DNA of 35,209 nt. It comes from Brevibacillus formosus (lineage in GTDB: Bacteria > Bacillota > Bacilli > Brevibacillales > Brevibacillaceae). Where the stretch lies: the NCBI RefSeq assembly GCF_003013405.1, contig NZ_PXZL01000045.1, positions 14,202-49,410 of the forward strand. The letters are read 5' to 3'. The translations under genes and the position numbers were made by a program. Under the pieces are notes generated by a model. The model did no database searches and was not told the origin of the DNA. It saw nothing but the letters and a program-made list of their open reading frames with translations. Of this stretch, positions 29,072 through 35,209 are shown one piece after another; position 1 is the stretch's first letter, and each line of letters opens with the position of its first letter.

Positions 29072-29596
29072 TTAGAAAAATGGTTCATGTTGAAACCTGG
29101 CTGCATAGGATTGCCAAGCCAAAAATGATGCGCGGTATTCATCCAATGGACCGTTTGCCGTTTCCACAGAAGCTACTCGTTCTGCAATCTTGGTAAATAA
29201 TTTGCGTAAAGAGTCGTCCGAGGAAGTCCAGAATCGAAACTCCTTCACGTCCTCCTCCATATAGGCAATATACTCGGTTACATACTGAAGGGCATGCAAA
29301 AAAAGGCGACTGCTGCGATACTGTTCTAAAAAATAGACTACCTGAATTTGAACGATATGCTTGTCTTCGTACTGATTTTCACCTGTCCCGTAAATGTATG
29401 AAAAAGCACCGATCACTTCATCGTCATCGTTGAAGCAAAGAAATGCTTTCCCCTCCATTAAAACGGGACTCGCCAGAAAACTAAGCGCCACAGTAAAGGA
29501 ATATGGCATGCGAAGCTGGTCGTAATTTTCCAATAAAAAGGCCATGTATTTCTCATAATACATCTCAGCTGAGCAGATCGAGAAGTAATGATCCAT
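29072..29596 (-). CDS. GNAT-fold protein (acetyltransferase-like), paralogue 2
   Basis: The 174-aa protein parallels the one at 26400-26933: AFLCFNDDDEVIGAFSYIYG, HIVQIQVVYFLEQYRSSRLF, VKEFRFWTSSDDSLRKLFTK. Both carry YR-x-SR-x-FL where GNAT enzymes have RxxGxG/A. Sequence identity beyond these blocks is low, so the duplication is old and both copies are maintained. It is the first gene after the terminator at 29647-29669 and lies 20 bp before the ABC exporter gene, with AAGGAGG 11 bases before its ATG. Function unknown; modification of a common substrate or a heterodimer are both possible. Confidence 0.7.
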   Translation of the reverse strand: MDHYFSICSAEMYYEKYMAFLLENYDQLRMPYSFTVALSFLASPVLMEGKAFLCFNDDDEVIGAFSYIYGTGENQYEDKHIVQIQVVYFLEQYRSSRLFLHALQYVTEYIAYMEEDVKEFRFWTSSDDSLRKLFTKIAERVASVETANGPLDEYRASFLAWQSYAARFQHEPFF

Positions 29597-29646
29597 CTCT
29601 TTCCATCCCTCCTTTGAATGATAAAGCGTCGGTACGTATCCTTCAC

Positions 29647-29669
29647 AAAAAAGACGGCCATTAGCCGCC
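29647..29669 (-). terminator. Terminator of the CheX-like gene
   Basis: GGCGGC and GCCGTC (6 bp with one G-U) around a 5-base loop, followed by T6 on the minus strand. It overlaps the last bases after the CheX-like stop and insulates the GNAT/ABC/peptide unit. Confidence 0.8.
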
Positions 29670-29670
29670 T

Positions 29671-30135
29671 CTATCTTATCACAATTATTTGAATATCCAG
29701 TCTGCCCATGTCATGAAGATCGAGCGGTGCAGTCAATGCTGTCCCTGCCATGTCTTTCAAGTCATGCTGATGTAAAAATAAGGGCGGGGTTATGTCTACA
29801 ATAACTCCTTGATTGGACAAAAGCGTACTCGCATTCCCAGAAATCATGTTCCCCAACTCGGAAATGGCACTTTTTCCGAGCTCATCCATCTCTTGCACGG
29901 GATAGCCGCCCATCATAGCCGAGACAATGCGCAAAGCCAATTCCTCTTGCAGACCAAAAAAGACCTCACCTTGTAATTGACCTGTCATTCCGATTCGAAT
30001 CCATGTATGGCCTTCTACATGGCTCCATTCTCTTTCAGCTAACTCTCCACGCGAAATGTCGACATTGCATACTTGTTGAATCACGGACGAAGCTGATTCA
30101 AGAAATGGATCAAGGTACTGGACTATCATCTGCAT
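29671..30135 (-). CDS. CheX-like chemotaxis phosphatase
   Basis: The 154-aa protein has the CheC/CheX/FliY-type phosphatase motif ELGNMISGNAS (about residues 92-102), with the Glu and Asn that position water for hydrolysis of CheY-phosphate, and only one such motif, as in CheX. It opens with VQYLDPFLESASSVIQQV, a helix typical of the family. It would dephosphorylate CheY or another response regulator in the cytoplasm. No chemotaxis genes are nearby, so it is an orphan. AAGGA precedes the ATG. Single-gene transcript between the 88-bp inverted repeat and its terminator. Confidence 0.88.
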   Translation of the reverse strand: MQMIVQYLDPFLESASSVIQQVCNVDISRGELAEREWSHVEGHTWIRIGMTGQLQGEVFFGLQEELALRIVSAMMGGYPVQEMDELGKSAISELGNMISGNASTLLSNQGVIVDITPPLFLHQHDLKDMAGTALTAPLDLHDMGRLDIQIIVIR

Positions 30136-30168
30136 TCTCTTCCTTTCCCGGGCAATTCTCTTAGAGGT

Positions 30169-30256
30169 TGTTCAAAAAGTCGTCTTTTGATCACATAGTA
30201 ATACTGGAAGCCTATTCGACATCGAAAGAGGTGCTGAAAAGACGACTTTTTGAACA
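30169..30256. repeat. 88-bp element with 20-bp perfect terminal inverted repeats (MITE-like)
   Basis: TGTTCAAAAAGTCGTCTTTT (30169-30188) is the exact inverse of 30237-30256, with a 48-base interior of no coding content. Ends of this type (TTCAAAAAG) occur in Bacillota insertion sequences, so a non-autonomous derivative is plausible. No target-site duplication is visible. It can also fold as a long hairpin in the CheX leader. Confidence 0.65.
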
Positions 30257-30307
30257 CGCACTCATATAGGACTATCATAATGTCGATTTTTGGCAGATGC
30301 AATAGGA

Positions 30308-30706
30308 TTACGAAAACTTCATAGGCATAAGGTCACGAAAACAAGGTATAGCGGGGAAGTATTCCTCTACTTTTGTCTCATGACGAATGGTATAGATAGC
30401 CGTGCACGTTCGCAAGTCTAATATTTCTACACCAATCTCATGCTTACTCAATTGCCACATCGGAAGGTGCACTCGATCAAAGGCAAAAACCGTATCTCCA
30501 AATCCCAAGCATTCCTGTATACAACGGACAGCATCGTAATGTTCATCGGCCTCAAGCAAATGAACGGGCTCCAAACCGAATTGCTCGATCAGATGAAGGC
30601 GATCCCGCAATTGCTCTGCCCCACGCTTCCTTCTGGCTGTCCTTCTCGGGGATAGCACAGGGTACTCTCTCATAACATATTCCCACATGATCCCGTGGTA
30701 AAACAT
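30308..30706 (-). CDS. Unknown 132-aa protein
   Basis: The protein (MFYHGIMWEYVMREYPVLSP...) is not recognised. It has a basic region PRRTARRKRGAEQLRDRLHL, followed by an alpha/beta part (HYDAVRCIQECLGFGDTVFA, EIGVEILDLRTCTAIYTIRH) with three Cys. No signal peptide or membrane helix. The ATG at 30706 has AGGAGG ten bases upstream. An earlier ATG in frame (30742) would begin inside the terminator hairpin of the subtilase gene and is rejected. It is transcribed in the direction of the CheX-like gene, 172 bp away with the inverted-repeat element between. Confidence 0.6.
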   Translation of the reverse strand: MFYHGIMWEYVMREYPVLSPRRTARRKRGAEQLRDRLHLIEQFGLEPVHLLEADEHYDAVRCIQECLGFGDTVFAFDRVHLPMWQLSKHEIGVEILDLRTCTAIYTIRHETKVEEYFPAIPCFRDLMPMKFS

Positions 30707-30723
30707 CGAATAGACTCCTCCTA

Positions 30724-30769
30724 CAAAAATTTGGCCCGGCAATAGCCGTTTATCTGCTACTGACGGGCC
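30724..30769 (-). terminator. Terminator of the subtilase gene
   Basis: GGCCCG and CGGGCC pair across a 25-base loop on the minus strand, followed by AAAT5. It begins 7 bp after the subtilase stop. Confidence 0.6.
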
Positions 30770-30776
30770 CGCTATC

Positions 30777-33700
30777 CTATTTTTTCTTTCCGACGACGCT
30801 CATCTCCGCTCGGGCTTCCCTCCCCAGTGCATCGGTGGCAACAACCGTCAGTTTTTGCTTGCCTTCCTCTATCTCATGAAGCACCAAGCGAAATAGCCCA
30901 TGATCGTTCGCGTTGGTCTGAAAGCTCTTTGATCCGTAGTTGATTTGGAGGTTAACAGCACCAGCACCTGTCACCTTCCCTTCGATGGGCAGCGCTTCAC
31001 CTTCCTGCCCTTCTAGCTGTTTGTTCGGTAGCTGAATCGTCGGAGCTGGCACTGTTCGCGCCTTGTAGGAGATACGCTGCTCCCCATTGCTTATGACGAC
31101 CGCCCCTGCATTAGCGTCCACATACGCATACACCAGCAGCATGCTTTCATTGCCTGCACCGTCTTTCCCTTCGAGCAAAATGCGATTTTCTCCCTGCTTC
31201 ATACTCAACATTTGCGTTACGTATTTTTGCGCAGGGATTTCCAATTGCTCTTCTTCAAAATAGGACACGATTTGCCCATTGACACTTACCTGACCTTTGT
31301 ATGTTTGATCTCTGTACATGAAGCGGACCGGAACCAGCATGTTCTTGGTTGCTGGATCGAACTGTACGTCTTCGCTGCCATCGTTTAGCAATTGCAGTAT
31401 CGGAGGGCTCGTATCGACGATGACACGCTGCGTGAATTGGCGCTTGTTTCCATACATATCCATTGCACTGTACATCACATAGTTGAGACCCTCCGTTAAT
31501 CGCAGGATGGTTTCAAATGATCCATCCGCCGCCAGCTTTACAGGCGTTTTGTTAATCGCCAAGCGTACTCTGTCCATCATATCCTCGCCCGTTACTTTCC
31601 CCCTGAAGGCTACATCGGGCTGCTTGGATATTTTCAAATAAGGAAACAAATCATCCGGGAACTCCACAAATGGCGGAGTGCTGTCGCTTTTCCCGTTAAT
31701 ATGCGCCACACTGATATTCCCCGCGTAATCATACGCTACCACACTCATTTTTTTATCCGGCTGATTAATGAGTGTGCTAGACACTTTTGGAGAATAGGGG
31801 CCTCCAACTCTTTTGCCGTTTACATAAAGGAAATAGGCCTGGATATCTTTATCACGGCTACTCCACTGAACCCGGTTTCCTGACACAGAAGCTGTAATCA
31901 CAGGAGCTTTTGTATCCACGCGGATGGGAAGTGTCATCGATTGCCAATTTGCATTGCGATCGTCTATTTTGGCCTTAATGGAGAATTGATATTGCCCATC
32001 AGGTGCCTGTATATAGGCGCCTTTTTGCGGTGAAAAGATCTTTCCGTCCCAGCTCCACGCTTCCTTTTCCGTATAATAGTATGGCGTCCCCAGCTTGGAT
32101 TGATCGTACTTGCTTACCTTTTCATCACGCACAAGAGTGCGAATCGGCTTGCCTGACTGGTCTGTTACTTCGACGATAATATAACGGGCATTGCGCAAAA
32201 ATGTAATCGAAGGCGCAGCGACATCGTAATGCCCATCCCCGTTTGGCGAAAAGGCAATATGATTCGGCTCGATTTTCGCACCGCCATCGGCTTTGACACC
32301 TGTAACGCCTAGATAATCCCGATAGCGCCATTTGTCATTGCGTTTATCATGATACCAGGTCGTCTTGACACCTGTTCGTTTTTCCTGACTTTCTGCCTCC
32401 CATACAGGTTGATCCATGATCCTTGGTTCATCCCAATCGCCGTAGAAGCCATAAAACGGCGTGCGCAACGTAGGCAGCTCTTTATCATCTGGTTGAAAGG
32501 AAATAAATCCTTCTGCAAATTGATTGCGTGGAGAGCCTGCTGGAATTGTGAGCGTTACCTTCACTTCCTCTAACTTCCCTGGCGCAACGGTAATTTTAGG
32601 GGCGGAAAATTGCAGTTCTGCCCCCTCGAAAAGGGTATCGGTCAGCATGTTGAGCCCATCCTTGCGCAAGTCAGTCAAGACGCCAAACTCATTCTGCAAC
32701 TGATACGTAATGGGCTTTTTGCCAAACTTGTTATTAATAAACAGAGAAAAGGTCGTTGAATTCCCGATCTCTCCCAACGAGACGCCTGCTTTTCCTTTTG
32801 CAGTCACAACGATGGCTGGGGTCTTGATCGCTTTTGCGATTTGCATCAATCCTGCCCCTTGGACCCGTGGGCTGTAAGGCACTTTTTTTATTTTCTCTTT
32901 ATCCGCTGCTGGTATGCTGATTTGCGGATCGATAATCGGTTCTGCTGTGTTCATTGCCGCAGCCTTTAACGTATCGACAAGCGATCTGCCTTGCAGGTTC
33001 CGCCCTTGCTTGAGATAGCCTTGCTTCAGCAAAGCCATCCCGCCTGCCACATGTGGCGTTGCCATTGACGTACCACTTTTCACGGCATATTCAGACTCTC
33101 GCGTGAGTGACAAGATGCCCCCACCTGGAGCGGCAATCTCCGGCTTGAACTGCAAATCGGGCGTTGGTCCCCATGATGAAAAAGCCGAGATCGTTCCTCC
33201 GTCTGGATAAGGCATCGGATTTTGTCCATAATCACCGTTAAAGGAGACTGTTACTTTCTTGCCTTTTTTAATCGCTTGTGCCATTTGCTCGCCCATGTGC
33301 TTCAATATAGAAACAGCCGGGATTTGTTTGGCATGCTCCGCACTGATAATCAGTGGTCCCATTTCATTGTTGTAGATGACGGCACCAACTGCTCCTGCTT
33401 CTTTCGCGAGACGCAGCTTTTCGTCGAATGAAATGTCGCCTCGCTCGAGCAATACCACTTTATCTTTTACGGAAACATTGTAGTCTTCCTTCTTCCCTTT
33501 CCCCATATAGACGAGCGGATACGGCTTCATCAGTGTCATGACGGGGTTTATGGCACCCCCGCCTTCCACATAGCCCGATAAATACACGACTTTCTCCATA
33601 CCGGGTACCCCTTGCACCGTGAAGCTATAGCCGGCCAGTGCTGTAGCGTTGACAGAAGCAACTGAAAATGCATCAGGACTCAAGCCTGGAGAACCGATCA

Positions 33701-34508
33701 TGGCGATATCCGGATTCTGTGCACGTACCTTATCACTGCCGAAATACGCATCATTGCCGGCAGCTGCCACTACTATGATTCCATTATCGACCGCTCGCTT
33801 CACAGCCATTTGCTCCACATTTGTTTCATCCACATAACCCGCTGAGGAACCGAGACTCAAGTTGATGACATCTGCTTTTTTCGTAATAGAATCATTGATC
33901 GCAAATAGGATCGATTCACCTAGCCCTGGAACCTCGCTTTGATAATTGGAAAATACTTTTTGGCTGATGAGCTGTGCTTCAGGTGCCACCCCTTTTACTT
34001 TTCCGTTCGCAGCAATAATTCCCGCCACATGGATACCATGCTGAGATTCGGATACGTCTTCCGTTGTTTGCGTACGGTCAGCCCAGTTAAAACCAGGGAT
34101 CACCTTCTGGGAAGAGCCTGACTTTTGCATGGCTGACCGCTTATCATGCGGGGTAGGCAAATCGGGGTGGCGCGGATTGACTCCCGTATCGACCACGGAA
34201 ACAAGCATCCCTTCCCCTTTTACCCCCGCATCCTCCCAAGCCTTAGTCGCCTCAATCATTTCCAGCGAATCGACAGGCGCGGATTTTAATTGCTCACCTC
34301 GCAGTAGCAGTTCTTGTTTATGCCATTCATCTGCCTTCGTTTTATACTCCTTGTCCGCCTTGCCTGTATGTAATGGCTGGTGCATTTCCGCGAGATCCTG
34401 CAAAATCTGCGTACGAATGGTCGCCGTTCCTTCAAACGCTGTTGTGCTTACAGTCGTTGCGGGAAGCAAAGCCAATATCAATCCAATGCTGCATACCTTT
34501 TTCTTCAT
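30777..34508 (-). CDS. Large secreted subtilisin-like serine protease (S8, Vpr/lactocepin type)
   Basis: The 1243-aa protein has a Sec signal peptide (MKKKVCSIGLILALLPATT, cleavage near AFE), a propeptide to about residue 75, and an S8 catalytic domain with D107 (SVVDTGVN), H157 (SQHGIHVAG), oxyanion N252 (AAAGND) and S481 (SGTSMATPH). A PA domain is inserted at about 330-425 (VVLLERGDISFDEKLRLAKE). After the protease come an Fn3-like A-domain (570-690) and several Ig-like beta modules to the C-terminus, including FlgD-like IEPNHIAFSPNGDGHYD near residue 755. No sortase signal or SLH domain is seen, so it is probably released or held by charge. CAAGGGGGC precedes the ATG. Likely an extracellular scavenging protease. 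The divergent MarR gene may control it. Confidence 0.94.
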   Translation of the reverse strand: MKKKVCSIGLILALLPATTVSTTAFEGTATIRTQILQDLAEMHQPLHTGKADKEYKTKADEWHKQELLLRGEQLKSAPVDSLEMIEATKAWEDAGVKGEGMLVSVVDTGVNPRHPDLPTPHDKRSAMQKSGSSQKVIPGFNWADRTQTTEDVSESQHGIHVAGIIAANGKVKGVAPEAQLISQKVFSNYQSEVPGLGESILFAINDSITKKADVINLSLGSSAGYVDETNVEQMAVKRAVDNGIIVVAAAGNDAYFGSDKVRAQNPDIAMIGSPGLSPDAFSVASVNATALAGYSFTVQGVPGMEKVVYLSGYVEGGGAINPVMTLMKPYPLVYMGKGKKEDYNVSVKDKVVLLERGDISFDEKLRLAKEAGAVGAVIYNNEMGPLIISAEHAKQIPAVSILKHMGEQMAQAIKKGKKVTVSFNGDYGQNPMPYPDGGTISAFSSWGPTPDLQFKPEIAAPGGGILSLTRESEYAVKSGTSMATPHVAGGMALLKQGYLKQGRNLQGRSLVDTLKAAAMNTAEPIIDPQISIPAADKEKIKKVPYSPRVQGAGLMQIAKAIKTPAIVVTAKGKAGVSLGEIGNSTTFSLFINNKFGKKPITYQLQNEFGVLTDLRKDGLNMLTDTLFEGAELQFSAPKITVAPGKLEEVKVTLTIPAGSPRNQFAEGFISFQPDDKELPTLRTPFYGFYGDWDEPRIMDQPVWEAESQEKRTGVKTTWYHDKRNDKWRYRDYLGVTGVKADGGAKIEPNHIAFSPNGDGHYDVAAPSITFLRNARYIIVEVTDQSGKPIRTLVRDEKVSKYDQSKLGTPYYYTEKEAWSWDGKIFSPQKGAYIQAPDGQYQFSIKAKIDDRNANWQSMTLPIRVDTKAPVITASVSGNRVQWSSRDKDIQAYFLYVNGKRVGGPYSPKVSSTLINQPDKKMSVVAYDYAGNISVAHINGKSDSTPPFVEFPDDLFPYLKISKQPDVAFRGKVTGEDMMDRVRLAINKTPVKLAADGSFETILRLTEGLNYVMYSAMDMYGNKRQFTQRVIVDTSPPILQLLNDGSEDVQFDPATKNMLVPVRFMYRDQTYKGQVSVNGQIVSYFEEEQLEIPAQKYVTQMLSMKQGENRILLEGKDGAGNESMLLVYAYVDANAGAVVISNGEQRISYKARTVPAPTIQLPNKQLEGQEGEALPIEGKVTGAGAVNLQINYGSKSFQTNANDHGLFRLVLHEIEEGKQKLTVVATDALGREARAEMSVVGKKK

Positions 34509-34593
34509 CGTTTGCCCCCTTGCTGGAAGTCATTCCATTATGTTTTCAGTTTTCACTAGGAATCGCTCGGGTATTCCCTTCTTTTCGCGAAGG

Positions 34594-34637
34594 TTGACAA
34601 ACGAAGCATTTTCTGCCTATATTTAAGTGCATTAAAT
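34594..34637 (+). promoter_or_regulatory. Promoter and palindrome in front of the MarR gene
   Basis: TTGACA (34594-34599), an 18-bp spacer and TATATT (34618-34623). The inverted repeat ATTTAA-N5-TTAAAT (34621-34637) overlaps the -10 and has the size of MarR operators (about 16-18 bp), consistent with autoregulation. The region is shared with the divergent subtilase gene. Confidence 0.6.
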
Positions 34638-34697
34638 ATTACATATCAAATATTCTCGCTCACGAAGAAATAGATCAAATAAGGAGATGATACGAGC

Positions 34698-35138
34698 ATG
34701 CCCTCCCCCTCTACAGATACACTTGAACGCTTGCAGGAGGCGTTTCGTACCATTATGCGCACGATGGGAACGCAATTAGCCGAACCTGTCTCTGGCTTAA
34801 CTGGACCGCAATTCTACATTCTTCATCAGTTGGAACTGAAGGAAAAATGCACTGTTGGAGAATTGGCTGAATCAATGGGGGTCAAACCAAGCGCAATCAC
34901 AGCAATGGTCGACCGTTTGGATAAACACGGCTTCGTCGCCCGTGATCGTGATGAGGAAGATCGCCGAGTGGTTTACATCAGCTTGCGTGATTCCGGCAAA
35001 AAAATTCTGCAAGTAGCCAAGCAGAATCGGAGAGAACAACTAAATAAAATGTTTTCTCACCTCAGCGAGGATGAACTCCAGCAGTTCGTCAGCATCTTTG
35101 AAAAGCTGGCGGTGGCGGCGGTCATCGAGGCGAATTGA
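34698..35138 (+). CDS. MarR-family transcriptional regulator
   Basis: The 146-aa protein has the MarR winged helix: TVGELAESMGVKPSAITAMV (HTH, about 52-71), DRLDKHGFVARDRDEEDRRV (wing with the DxRxxx family signature), flanked by dimerisation helices at both ends (ERLQEAFRTIMRTMG and EDELQQFVSIFEKLAVAAV). Such proteins are dimeric repressors released by small phenolic ligands, metals or Cys oxidation; only one Cys (in EKCTVGEL) is present. AAGGAG lies upstream of the ATG. It is divergent from the subtilase gene with a 189-bp shared intergenic region. The window ends 71 bp after its stop, so downstream partners are unseen. Confidence 0.92.
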   Translation: MPSPSTDTLERLQEAFRTIMRTMGTQLAEPVSGLTGPQFYILHQLELKEKCTVGELAESMGVKPSAITAMVDRLDKHGFVARDRDEEDRRVVYISLRDSGKKILQVAKQNRREQLNKMFSHLSEDELQQFVSIFEKLAVAAVIEAN

Positions 35139-35209
35139 ATAAACTTCTTGTACGTTGCTGTTGTGGTGGGGAGGAAACAGGAGAAAACGCTCAGATTCTA
35201 GGGCCACCC

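Noticed and set aside
30707..30742. Upstream ATG extending the 132-aa protein to 144 aa
   Set aside because: It starts inside the subtilase terminator hairpin and lacks a ribosome site, whereas the ATG at 30706 has AGGAGG.

Overview
The window reads as chromosome of an endospore-forming member of the Bacillota, most likely Brevibacillus or a close relative. It carries a complete gerE (spore-coat regulator) behind a sigma-K-type promoter, strong AGGAGG ribosome sites, occasional TTG/GTG starts, short U-tailed terminators, a GH18 chitinase with FnIII and chitin-binding modules, and a very large secreted subtilase. Genus is inference from overall character.

Layout. (1) 29-4240, minus strand: a FAD monooxygenase behind a cysteine synthase, then two membrane-anchored proteins of unknown role. 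(2) 4347-13847, minus strand: a carbohydrate locus. A ROK repressor gene with a well-formed sigma-A promoter and an operator-like 23-bp box is followed by an operon of sugar-binding lipoprotein, two MalF/MalG-type permeases, three Gfo/Idh/MocA oxidoreductases, an AP-endonuclease-2-type TIM-barrel protein and a ROK sugar kinase, closed by a terminator. The same box (20 of 23 bases) lies in front of the binding-protein gene. No glycoside hydrolase is present, which suggests an oxidative (3-keto) route of glycoside or sugar catabolism. (3) 13953-16881: a small exported protein, a tiny self-contained unit for a 26-residue amphipathic peptide, and the chitinase. (4) 16990-23200: a low-density zone of small secreted or unknown proteins (M23-like protein, 56-aa membrane protein, 50-aa secreted Gly/Cys peptide, PPC-domain protein, copper-amine-oxidase-N-type protein) interspersed with three decayed partial copies of gerE, two copies of a ~110-bp structured repeat, and finally the intact gerE. 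(5) 23221-26050: a DppB-type and two tandem, closely similar DppC-type permeases with no ATPase or binding protein. (6) 26151-29669: a four-gene unit bounded by terminators: GNAT-fold protein, ABC exporter with a C-terminal Crp-like domain, paralogous GNAT-fold protein, and a 38-aa peptide missed by ordinary ORF length cut-offs. (7) 29671-35138: a CheX-like phosphatase, an 88-bp inverted-repeat element, an unknown protein, the 1243-aa subtilase and a divergent MarR regulator.

Best candidates for something undescribed are the GNAT/ABC/GNAT/peptide unit (26151-29669) and the 26-residue peptide unit (14500-14710), whose ribosome site can pair with its own transcript 3' end in the way seen in type I toxin mRNAs. 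The gerE debris is the most unusual structural feature. All calls come from reading the sequence; no database search was run.
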